DNA of 64,000 nt from assembly GCA_003290165.1 (NCBI GenBank), contig QNQO01000818.1:124001-188000 (forward strand), given 5' to 3'. The position numbers and the translations under genes are program-made. The DNA is from Berberis thunbergii (lineage: Eukaryota; Streptophyta; Magnoliopsida; Ranunculales; Berberidaceae). Below are positions 12,319 through 22,315 of the stretch, in pieces; the first letter of the stretch is position 1, and each line of letters begins with the position of its first letter. Below the pieces are notes generated by a model. It made no database searches and was not told where the DNA came from. It saw only the letters and a list, made by a program, of their open reading frames with translations.

Positions 12319-12565
12319 TCACTCCATGAGTGTTTATTCAAAATTTTGGTGATTGATGAGATATCCTATTAGTTCTCAGCTGTCGTTGCTTTGTATTTGT
12401 AGCTTCTACATCATCAATGCGTAATCATATTTGCTTCATTTATCTTTCTATGTTGCATCAATCTTTTTCTTGAATTCTTTCGCTAATATGGGAAGTATAT
12501 CATTGGTTTGGAAGTTGAAAAAATGTTCCGATTGTTAATGATATTTAGGAAAGCACATTGTCATA

Positions 12566-15404
12566 TGTTACGCGTGGAAGCGTTACAAATGCCGAAATGT
12601 GAAGTTGCAAACAAAATATTGGAGATAATCAATTTACATAGCTCGACAAACTCGCCTACGTCCACGACAAATAACAACTTTACTAGTGAGATCGAAAGAT
12701 TAAAAATGGAGAAAGGTACAAAACGTCAAAGACGTTACAAATACAAGGCGTCTCAATGACACCACACAAATACATTGGTTGCGTATAACACAAAACCAAA
12801 ACAAACTTTCTCTCTCTCCTCACTCCTCCCTTTCTTCCTCTCTCACAAATACTCACAAAGGGATAAACCCTCACAAACAAATCTCACAAAACAGGGAGAA
12901 TGGTCCTAGCTCAAATGGGGAAAACCTGCCCCATCTCTTTTATAGCCTAAAAAAGCGGTGGTGGAGGGCGGTAGAGACCCTTCCACCACCTTCTTCACCC
13001 TTCTCTTATCTTCTTCTACCAGCTGTTCCAACCAAGTAACTTCACAAATCCAACTTGTTCTAGCTGATTTCCAGCCCTAAATCAACGATCCAGCTGATGA
13101 TTCAACTCAAGATAAGTCAAGAATCTCGGCGTCAACGATTTCGGCAGCCTCTATTGCCGACAGTCCGTGATTCAGGTATGTTATTTAACCTTCTGTTTTG
13201 TTCTTTGTTTATCTGTATTTCAACAATTCTCCTCCTCGGTGAAGATTTATCAAATCTGAGCCGACAACAACAACCACGAACACGAACAAAAAAACAAGCA
13301 ACTAATTTCCAACAAACATAATCAAATCGATACTGAATGATGGTTCACCCCTCCAAACGCGCTCATAGGCGCCATACACCCAAAGGTGCCAAATACCAAA
13401 GCATGCTCAAACTAACAAACCAACTCCACCTTGATTAGGATGGAGTCTCAAACCAGATTTTTCAGAAACACAATGTGCACAAACCTTCATACTGCACATT
13501 TTCATATCTTCTACCAATTGTTTCTTCAACAACTCGTGCAGAATTTTCTCACCTTTACTACCTGCACGCAAATGCCAAACCCTCGAGGTTTCCTTACAAA
13601 CATATTTGGAGCTATCAGTAACTCCACTGGAAACAACATCCATAGGGCCTTCAACAACACAAGTTGCTCACCAGATTCAACTTTTTCATTCCTTGTAACT
13701 GTACTCCCCTGCAAAAAATACAAGTTACCCTTCCAAACTGCTTTCATAATCACCAGTGCACCAAAAACAATCTTTAGAGTTCCACCATTTACCGAAATCT
13801 TGTAACCTTTGGACTCTAAAACACTAACGGATATGAGATTCGTCTTCAAATCGGGTACATACCGAACATCATTCAAGACCCGAACAAGTCCATTGTGCAA
13901 TTTCAACTTGATTTTACCTATCCCTGCAATTTTGCATTCATCATTGTTGCCCATATAGACAACACCACCATCCATATCTCTAAAGTTAGAGAACCAGTCC
14001 CTACGCGGACACATATGATAGGTAGAACCCAAATCAAGCAGCCACTCATTAGAATGACTCACTAATGTTGAAATTGCAGATAACGAATATGCATCATCTT
14101 CATCTTCATCCAAATTGTGCACTACATTCGCATCTGACTTTTTCTTTTCTTTTTCTATTCCAATTTTCAATGCCTCACAATCAATCTTCCAATGACACTT
14201 CTTATGACAGTAGGCACATTCATCCTTCGGCAAAAACCTTCTGTTTACAAATTTTCCTCTTGACTGTGATCTTCCTCTATTACCAAGATACCTCTTTTCA
14301 GATCTTCCCCTCACTATCAACACTTCTGACGCTGCATCCCGATGGATCTTGAGATCATTCCTCCTTAATTCATAATTGAGTAACGCCGTAGCCACCTCAT
14401 CATAATTCAATTACTTTTTTCCCGTTAGCAAAGTTGTAACGAGATGTTCATACTCTTCTAAAAGGGAATTCAAAAGGCACAATGCCTTGTAATTTTCTGG
14501 AACATCTTCTTATAAATTCAATAGGTCGGCAAAAAACCTAATGAACTCATCCAAATGCTCAGACAGAGTAATCTCGGGTCTCATATTCATCCGAAAAAAT
14601 TGTTTCGTGAGGAAGAGCTTATTTTGGATGTTCTTCGTCATGTACTTATCTTCCAACTTTTTCATAATACTTTAGCGGAGGTTTCCTTCATAACGAAGTA
14701 TTTTTGTTCCTTCGCTAAACACAATCTTATTTTTGCTCTTATACCAATATGTTAGGCGCGGAAGTGTTACAAATGCCGAAATGCGAAGTTACAAACAAAA
14801 TACTGGAGACAATCAATTTACGTGGTTCGGCAAACTCGCCTACGTCCACGACAAAAAACAACTTTACTAGTGAGATCGAAAGATTACAAATTGAGATAGC
14901 TACAAAACGTCAAAGACGTTACAAATACAAGGCGTCTCAATGACACCACACAAATACTCTAGTTGCGTATAACACAAAACCAAAACAAACTTTCTCTTTA
15001 TCTCCTCACTCCTTCCTTTTTTCCTCTCTCACAAATACTCACAAAGGGGTAAACCCCAACAAACAGATCTCACAAAATAGGGAGGATGATCCTCAAATGG
15101 GGAAAACCCCATATCTTTTATAGCCTAAAGAGGCGGTGGTGGAGGGCAGTGGAGACCCTTCCACCACCTTCTTCTCCCTTCTCTTATCTTATTCTACCAG
15201 TTGTTCCAACCAAGTAACTTCACAAATCCAACTTGTTCTAGTTGATTTCCAGCCTGAAAATCAACGATTCAGCCAATGATTCAACTCAAGATAAGTCAAG
15301 AATCTCGGCGTCAACGATTACGGCATCCTCTATTACTGACAAGCCGTGATTCAGGTATGTTCTTTAACCTTCTGTTTTGTTCTCTGTTTATCTGTATTTC
15401 AACA
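12566..15404 (-). mobile_element. Ty1/copia LTR element, internally deleted, TSD tcata
   Basis: Two LTRs, 12566-13225 (660 bp) and 14750-15404 (655 bp), begin TGTT and end AACA. The 5-bp direct repeat tcata at 12561-12565 and 15405-15409 is a perfect target duplication. On the minus strand the right LTR is the 5' one. It is followed by TGGTATAAGAGC, one change from the standard initiator-Met tRNA primer site TGGTATCAGAGC. A purine tract GAGGAGGAGAAT precedes the left (3') LTR. Only about 1.5 kb lies between the LTRs, covering part of gag and protease; integrase, reverse transcriptase and RNase H are gone. The LTRs show many differences, so this insertion is older than the one at 30992. Confidence 0.93.
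13407..14700 (-). pseudogene. Copia gag-protease remnant
   Basis: Minus-strand reading from about 14700 to 13407 shows a gag region (LNSLLEEYEHLV, then NYDEVATALLNYELRR) broken by stops near 14415 and 14510. A CCHC zinc knuckle follows, CAYCHKKCHWKIDC, with the CX2CX4HX4C spacing. Next comes a copia protease region in which the active-site DSG has become DLG (WLLDLGSTYHMCP), so it should be inactive. A frameshift near 13640 separates this from a GAG-pre-integrase motif around VWHLRAGSKGEKIL. The coding part ends there, next to the 3' LTR. The element could only have moved with enzymes supplied by a relative. Confidence 0.88.
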
Positions 15405-15846
15405 TCATAAACAAATAATTATGCTCAGAGTGTCGAAGACTGTAGGTTCCTATGTTTTCTTGTGGTTGCGGACTTTTGCATATCAACTTTTGTATCTATT
15501 TTAATAAATGTGTACACAGAAAATCACTTACAATCTACATAAACAGATAGTGAAGCAACAGTGATGCTAAAAATTGTCATATTGAAGTTGTAGTGTAAGG
15601 TTATTATGTTTTTCAGTTCAGCTTGTAGGATTCTAATTCAGGGTCCTTTGCCGAAAAATAAAATCAACTCAGGGATAAATACATTGCTCTCAAACTTCTC
15701 CCATATGCTATTACTTTGCCTGAAACATGAATGATCACCTTAATGTTAGACTGGAAATTGCTTAACTCGTACTACTAGCTTGAGCTAGACAATATCATCG
15801 ATTAAGAATTATGTTATTAATATATATGTTGATTATAAAAAAAAAA

Positions 15847-17004
15847 CGAAAAATGACTTTTAGGGCCTACTTTTTCACAAAATAGACAATTTAGATACCA
15901 TAGTTGATATAATGGCTAATTTGTGCCTAATTTTATACTTTATGACTAACAATGACTATTTTATTAACTCAGGTTAACTCATAAAGTTATATGACATATT
16001 TACTCTTCTAAACAAATAGAAAACCTAATTTTATAATTTTAAGACAAAAAAGGACTACATAAAAATAAAAAAACCTACATTAATTGTTATTGAACGACAA
16101 TTTTAGTTACTCTTTGTTATTAACCAACAAGGACTACAGAAAAAGAAAAAAAAAACCAACGTTAATTAATTTTGACCAATTTTAGTTACTATTTATTAGT
16201 TTTATTGACCAACAAAGACTACAAAAGGGGGAAAAAAAACCTAACTAACTAAGTTAATTGTTATTGAACGACAATTTTAACAAGAACTATGAAAAAAAAC
16301 ATTAGCTTGTTCACTGACCTGAAAATAATGGACATCATATGATAAATCCTAATTTTATTCAAGTCAGTGAACATGCTAATTTTTTTTCTATAATCCTTGT
16401 TAAAATTGTCGTTTGATAACGATTAACGTAGGTTTTTTTCTTTCTTTCTGCAGTACTTATTGGTCAATAACAAAGAGTAACTAAAATTGTCGTTCAATAA
16501 TAATTTTATATTATAAATCCTAATTTTTCATATGATAAATCCTAATATTTTTCAGTTAATGAATAGCCTATTGTTTTTTTTTGTAGACCTTGTTAAAACT
16601 TTCGTTCAATATATATAACGTAGGTTTTTTTTTTCTTAGTCCTTTTTATCAATAAAACTAACAATGAGTAACCAAAATTAGTCAATAACAATTAACGTAG
16701 GTGTTTTTTTTTCTGTAGTCCTTATTGGTCAATAACAAATAGTGACTAATATTGTCGTTCAATAACTATTAATGTAGATTTTTTTTCCCTGTAGTCCTTA
16801 TTGGTCATAAAACTATAAAATTAGATTTTCTATTTGTTTAGGATGGGTAAATATGTCATATAACCTTATGGGTTAATCTGGGTTAATAAAATAGTGATTG
16901 TTAGTTATAAAAGTATAAAATTATGCACAAATTAGCCATTACATCAACTATGGTATCTAAATTATCTATTTTGTGAAAAAATAGGCCCTAAAAGTCATTT
17001 TTCG
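15847..17004. mobile_element. 1.16-kb foldback element (FB-A), copy 1
   Basis: Nearly the whole segment is an inverted repeat. The left arm starts cgaaaaatgacttttaggg and the right arm ends with its complement, ctaaaagtcatttttcg. The arms are themselves built from degenerate blocks with ttattgaacgacaatttta. The centre carries a small hairpin around gttcactgacctgaa / ttcaagtcagtgaac (about 16318-16370). Two related loci lack it entirely at the matching place (about 19630 and 43004), which proves insertion. The flanks are A-rich, so the target duplication cannot be read exactly; about 9-10 bp is likely. Foldback structure plus that size would fit Mutator-like elements, by inference. Confidence 0.8.
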
Positions 17005-17022
17005 AAAAATAAAAACTTATCT

Positions 17023-17292
17023 TTAAACTTCCACACATAAATTAATAGTAAACCAACAAAAGTTGTGTCGGAACTTCTTTTGAAAGTTTGAAACTTCTGT
17101 AAATGTAGAAAGACGTTCTTTATAATCTGTGGCCATTTCTTTTTCTCCATCTTTTTGAAAGAATTTTATTGATGACATTTTATAAGGTACGATGAGCATA
17201 TCATATATTTTTTTAATTCTACAAATAACTAAGCCGCGTTGATTTACATCCCTAAAATCATCACATCCTTGACTCATTGGAAATGCTAGCAT
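17023..17292 (-). pseudogene. Unidentified conserved fragment in the R unit
   Basis: An 89-codon minus-strand frame containing GCDDFRDVNQRGLVICRIK and GEKEMATDYKERLSTFTEV. An identical frame is present at 22720-22989. Diverged versions with stops occur near 19640-19920, 40700-40970 and 43020-43280. The composition looks like real protein rather than random AT-rich sequence, so this may be a captured host exon or a remnant transposon exon. I do not recognise the family. Since the older copies are broken, selection on it is doubtful. Confidence 0.35.
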
Positions 17293-18360
17293 ATTTCTCT
17301 AACATGCTTTTGTTGGATATGAGATCACTACTTTTGACTTTAAATGTACTTTTACTTGCATCAACTGGGGAAGAAATTAAACTAAGTTTCAATAAAGCCC
17401 TGTCGGCACGCTTATATTGGTAGAAATTTCATTACCGAAGATGATTTGATTACTTTGGCTTATTAGAAGGTCAATAATTACAAAGGGATCGTATATTATC
17501 AACAACATTTTTATTAACTATTCTCTCACATAATTAATCATGGATTATTTTTTTACCATAAACATTACCACAAAATCAAAACCTAATCAACCACTAGTTG
17601 GTTATCATTTATTTTTTCTTGCCTCGAGTTTTCTCTCTATTTCAAACTCCACATTCTTTACTAGAAGTGTGATTTGGGTTCTATAAAAAGTTTTGGCTTA
17701 GTGCATTAGGTATCACGAAATCCAATGTTTTACCACCATTTTTCTTTCAAATAAAATCATATTCAAACCCTCCATCGATTTCATTTCCTAATGAGACCCA
17801 AAAACTTTATACTCCTTCCAATACCACCGCTTCTTACTATATATGTTTATTTTTCCTTCTAATTATAATTTGCCCTCTTCTTGGTCATCCCATCCTCTAC
17901 CAATTGCAAATGAGTTGTGGCTGTATAGCTTGTACATGTGGAGAAATATAGTTTGACACATATTTGAGACTACTTTTGCAAAAATACTTGTTAATTAGGT
18001 TTTAGCAACGACTATTTGTTGTCTTCACGAAATCAGATCCCAAACTCAAAAGGCAATAACTATTTGGCACCACAACTTCCTTTCACCCACACCACCGCCT
18101 ACATTTTTCTCTCCCATATCACCTTCTTTCTGTCCCACACCACCAAATTCAAACCTGCAAAAACTCTCGCTCTTCCTCCTAAATTCATTTTCTTCCCTCT
18201 CGCTTGACGGAGTTTCCTACTCCCACAATTGTAACTTTCTCCCCCATTCTCTCAATAGCTTTCCTCCTAATTTGGAATCATTTTTTTCCCCTTTCGTGGT
18301 TGCTCTTATTAAAAAAAAAAATGAAGAGTATTGTTCCTGCAAAACATGTTATTATCCCTA

Positions 18361-18910
18361 ATTTTGGGCCAATTTATACGCCCAATTAAGACAAATTCTC
18401 AAGCTCATAAAAACATGAAAATTGTACTAGTCTTAGTCATATAATCAACATAATTTGAATGAGTTAAAAAGGTTTTGAATTGAGCAAGTTATGGTCATTT
18501 TACTACAATTATTCAAATTTGCCTAGCAAAGAAAACATGGTATTGTCCCTGACTTTGGGCCAATATATACCCTCAATTGAGACCGATTCACAAGACTATA
18601 AAAAGCAAACATTATATTACTTTGAGTTATCTTATAAATAAAATTTGGATCAATAAAAAATCTTGTGAATTAAGCAAGTTATGGTCATTTTACTAAAATC
18701 ACTCAAATCTGTCCAGCAAAAAAAATATGGTATTGTCTCTGACTTTGGGCCAATTTATACCCTCAATTGAAACTGATTCTCAAGATTATCAAATCACAAA
18801 CATTATAGTACTCTGAGTCATCTTACAAACAAATTTTGAATCAGTTAAAAATGTTGTGACTTGAGTAAGTTATGATCATTTTACTAAAATAACTCAAATA
18901 TGTTTAACAA
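18361..18910. repeat. Three-copy tandem repeat, period about 190 bp (R1)
   Basis: Three head-to-tail units are anchored by actttgggccaatttatac at 18361, 18552 and 18742. Each unit continues with a caattgagac block, an aaaacat..attgta block and gcaagttatggtcatttta. The same triplet occurs in each other R unit (24051, 42006, 48337), giving twelve monomers in this window. It is non-coding and satellite-like. Confidence 0.85.
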
Positions 18911-19091
18911 ATACCAAGCCACAAAAAATCAAGCGAATGTAAGTCTCACACTTGCATGACTCACTACAAATGTAAATCTCTCACTCGCATGATCCGCTGC
19001 AAGGGCGAGTTTCCACTCGCATGTACCTCTGCGAGGGTAAAATTTTTTGTCTTCCAGCAACCTGGGAGAGGGAAAGAAGATGGAGAAGGGG

Positions 19092-19410
19092 TGACAGAAT
19101 TCATGTCAACACTAGGTGTACGACGTGAATCCAACATCCTTTCCACATCGTCAAGAGTTGCAGATGATGGGAAGCTTTACTACCAAATAGAGGTACATAA
19201 CTACTAGTATGCCTATTTTATTTTTCTTAAATAATATGAACTTCGATTACTTATAGAATAACTGGTTCTGCATCGTTTGCGTGTATCGATGAAGAACATT
19301 GGTGTTTATACAAACCTAACATCGTCAAAGACATTCAGTAGATTCCCTGGGTTTTTTTATGTAATTGTGTTCTATATTGCTTCTGTGCACGTAAATAACA
19401 AGTCATATGC
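19092..19410 (+). pseudogene. Captured PPD2 exon 2 end, intron 2 and exon 3 start (R1)
   Basis: 19092-19192 matches the last about 33 codons of PPD2 exon 2 (TEFMST to KLYYQIE) and keeps the splice donor. Intron 2 follows and is longer than in the intact gene. Only about 20 bp of exon 3 remain (19391-19410), and the acceptor AG has become AC. A 3-bp deletion after gtcaaca is shared with the R3 fragment at 42741-42840, so both derive from one capture. The join to the R unit lies at the tetramer tgac, present in both partners. It cannot be functional. Confidence 0.85.
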
Positions 19411-20455
19411 AATTCACTTCAGCCTCTAGGATTCTAATTCAAGGTCCTTCGACGAAAAATAAAGTCAACTCAGCGATAAATACATCGCTCTAAAACTTCT
19501 CCCCAACGCTATTACTTTGCCTAAAATAGGAATGATCACCTTAATGTTAAACCGAAAATTGCTAAACTAGTTTGAGCTAGACAACACCATCAATTAGGAA
19601 TTATGTTATTAATACGTATGTTGTGAGAAATTAAAAAAAAATTATCTTTAAACTTCCATACATAAATTAAAAGTAAACAAAAAAATTTGTGCCTGAACTT
19701 CTTTAGAAAGTTTGGAACTTTTGTAAATGTAAGAAGATGTTATTTATAATCAGTAGCTATTTCTTTTTCTTCAACTTTTTGAAAGGATTTCATTGTTGAC
19801 ATTTTATAAGATATGACGAGCATAGCATATGTTTTCTTAATTCTACAAATAATTATACCGCGTTGATTTGTTCCTGTAAAATCATCGCAACATCGACTCG
19901 TTGGAAATGTTAGTATAGCGTACTTTAGGATGACAATTACAAATAACAGTTATGTTTATTAGTTGTTTAACAGTAATCAATCACATAAAATACACAAAGA
20001 GCTTTTGGTTACATCAACTGGGAAGAAAATCTAAGTTTCAATAAAGCCCTGTGGCGCGATTGTTATGGTAAAAAATACATTTCTGAAGATGATTTGGTTA
20101 CTTTGGCTTATCAATTGGTCAATAATTATACGGTTTTTTTAATTAATTTAATCCTCATTAGTTTATGTGTATTTGAGTCTAGTACCCATTTTGAAAACTA
20201 ATTGAGTTTAACACTCAAATTAATATTGACCATTAGGGTCAATAGAAATCAAATACATTAAATTTTACAAATACCCTCCACTTACATGTCACATGCATGA
20301 CACATGTTATATCTAAAATAACAACAAAATCGATCTAAGGACTGAGGAATACTCCACACATCACAAGGACATTCAACATTTTCCCCTGTTCACTTCACCA
20401 TCTTCAAACCAACCCAATCCAACCAACTCTTGTATAGCACTGACTCCCCAGACTT
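19400..20455. repeat. Partial R unit plus one arm of foldback element FB2
   Basis: 19400-20130 repeats the R lead block and the block with the unidentified frame, here without the foldback insertion and with stops. From about 20134 to 20455 it runs into sequence matching the left arm of FB2 (44557-44905), ending gactccccagact. The opposite arm is absent; the sequence changes abruptly to a gypsy protease region. Confidence 0.7.
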
Positions 20456-21843
20456 CCAATTTGTGTAAGTGGTCCCTAAAGTGGCCAACCACTTAATTCC
20501 CAGAATCACATCTGAACTTCCCATACTCGAGGGTAGGAATTCTTCTTCAACCTCAATCTCTGAGAGTGTCAGTCGTACCCCCTTGCAAACTCCCCTCCCC
20601 ATTACTGATTCCCCAGTCCCTATGGTTACTCCGTACGAATCCGTGGACGTAACCTTCAATCCCAGCCTCTTGACCAAGCTAATCGAAATAAAATTGTGGG
20701 TAGCTCCACTATCCACCAAAACAACCACTTCTTGCTCACTGATCTTACCTTTGAGTCACAAGGTTTTTGGTGTGGTCCATCCTACCACCGAATTCAGATA
20801 AACCTCCGCCCTCCCATCTACCTCTGCGGTTTCTAACTCGACGCCTTGTTCTATGTCAACCTCCTCTTCTCCTTCCTCTTGAGTCACCAAAACATTGAGT
20901 TCCTTCTTTTTACACCGATGCCCGGGCCCGAACTTCTCATCACAACGAAAGCATAACCCCTTCTCGCGCGCATTGTTGAAGTTCCTCATCACTCAACCGC
21001 CGGTAGCCCCCTCTCCTTAGATCGGTCTCTCCGCTTCTAGAACCTGAAAACCCCCTGATTGCAATTGATTCCCAATTTCTACAGATTTAGGGTTTTCAGT
21101 AACCCTAAATCGACTTGAACTTGGGCATGGACCCGATCCACCCCTATTGGCCCAATCAACCGATTTTTTTCTTCAATCCACTGGGCTAAAGTCATGGCCC
21201 GACCCAAATAAGAAGGTTCCATTATCCTCAATTCTGCACTGATTTGGAGCTTAAAACCATTAAAAAACCTGCTAACATACACCTCCTCTGGAAGCTAGTC
21301 TAATGGTGCTGCGAGGGTAATGAACCGGTGACGATAATCAGACACATTTCCTTCTTGTTTGAGTGCCAGAAACTGCTCACAAAGTGTCCCTTCGGCTATC
21401 GAGCGGAATTGCAACAATAACAATTTCTTCAGTTCTTCCCACAACAAGATGGGACGCCTCTTGTACTCCCATTGATACCAAATCAACGCATCTCCCTCAA
21501 ATCCGACCACTGCAGCCACCAACCTTTCCTCATTGGTGTAATGTTATAATTGGAAGAACCTCTCCACCTTCAAGATCCATCCATCTGGATTAACTCCATC
21601 AAAAATCGGCATTTCAAGCCTTCTAAATCTTACTTCCGGTTTGTGGCCATGGACCCCAAACCTTTCTTCCACCATTGAAGTTTTCTGCCCTAAACCAGCA
21701 CCTTCCGCCTCCTTTGATTGTTCCGATGAAGAAGCCACTCGTGAGGACTCTTCACACAATTTCATCAAATGTTCTAGTTTCTGTGCAATGGTAGTAATCT
21801 CTTCCTTGATCGAACCAATCTCATGGTGTACTCCATCGATCAT
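20456..21843 (-). pseudogene. Gypsy gag-protease pseudogene 1
   Basis: Minus-strand gag segments: an N-terminal coiled-coil-like stretch, then PIFDGVNPDGWILKVERFFQ and the typical gag core around ALIWYQWEYKRRP (21295-21843). A zinc knuckle CFRCDEKFGPGHRC follows near 20930, and a protease with intact VDSGATHNFIS near 20715. Stops break the frame near 21543, 21292, 21076 and 20754. At 21543 a CAA codon has become TAA, which copy 2 still has as CAA, so that change came after the duplication. Confidence 0.88.
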
Positions 21844-22315
21844 TCATTCCACCATTTTTACCCTTGTTGCCATGCTTGTTGTGCCAGATTGGTTAGCTGA
21901 TTTCCCTGTCATTACTAGATCTCCTACTTTGATACCAATTTGATGTATCTTGAAGAGAAAATAGAGAATAACAGAAGTAAATACTACAAGAGAGATTCAG
22001 TCAAAAGATGAAATATCACTTTATAATGTATACAAGCAATTCGAGAGGCTTGCTAACTCTCTAGATCCCCTGTACAACAAGTTTGACAATGAATGAATCA
22101 TCTTCTTCTTACTATTCTCTCTTATACAGGACTTCTTCCCACTTGCTATCATTTCTAACAAACTAACTAAAAGATTACAATTAGAGCAACAAATTACTAA
22201 CAGACTACAAACAGAGCACTAACATATACAAATACCATCTGTTTTGACATTGGCTTCTACTGGTTCAATATGGGGTCCCATACGCTACCTATTGCTGTCT
22301 ATTACTGCTGCTAAA
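20456..22315 (-). mobile_element. Ty3/gypsy fragment 1 (5' LTR part, gag, protease)
   Basis: On the minus strand: a truncated LTR (22315-21941, internal end ..CATCA), an initiator-Met-type primer site TTGGTATCAAAG just inside it, gag, a zinc knuckle, and an aspartic protease cut off at about 20456. Reverse transcriptase, RNase H, integrase and the 3' LTR are missing. The left break joins the foldback arm of the previous repeat. The right break lies inside the LTR and joins the middle of a second R unit, marking the edge of a tandem duplication. Confidence 0.88.

Larger units (their letters stand above)
15563..19400. repeat. R unit, copy 1 (compound repeat)
   Basis: A compound unit seen four times. 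In order: a 280-bp lead block starting gtgatgctaaaaattgtc, a 1.16-kb foldback element, a 300-bp block with an open minus-strand frame of 89 codons, a TC-rich block (17500-18330), a three-copy 190-bp tandem repeat (18361-18910), a short GC-richer block (18930-19095) and a fused piece of PPD2. Partial copies lie at 19400-20130 and 42930-43447. It encodes no recognisable transposase and I cannot define transposon ends for the whole unit, so its mode of spread is unknown. Confidence 0.75.
10251..20455. repeat. Segmental duplication, copy A (PPD2 pseudogene plus R unit)
   Basis: From ccttgacacatgg (about 10251) to 12363 this segment matches 26468-30058. From 15563 onward it matches 30765-30986 and, past an LTR element, 39518 onward. 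The order of shared blocks is the same in both copies: PPD2 upstream region, PPD2, R unit, partial R unit, arm of a second foldback element. Copy A differs from copy B by loss of PPD2 exon 2, the copia insertion at 12566-15404, and the absence of the 8.5-kb LTR element. I estimate similarity by eye as high, with scattered substitutions and small indels. Confidence 0.8.

Noticed and set aside
13097..13805. Plus-strand open frames across the copia element
   Set aside because: Opposite strand of recognisable gag-protease and LTR sequence.
18361..18910. Regularly spaced repeats resembling a CRISPR array
   Set aside because: The whole 190-bp unit repeats, without unique spacers, in a plant genome.
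15563..19400. R unit as a Helitron
   Set aside because: Gene-fragment capture fits, but I could not find a TC start, a CTRR end with hairpin, or Rep/helicase sequence.
21363..21943. Plus-strand frames in the gypsy fragments (also 25389-25969)
   Set aside because: Antisense shadows of gag, which has clear motifs on the minus strand.
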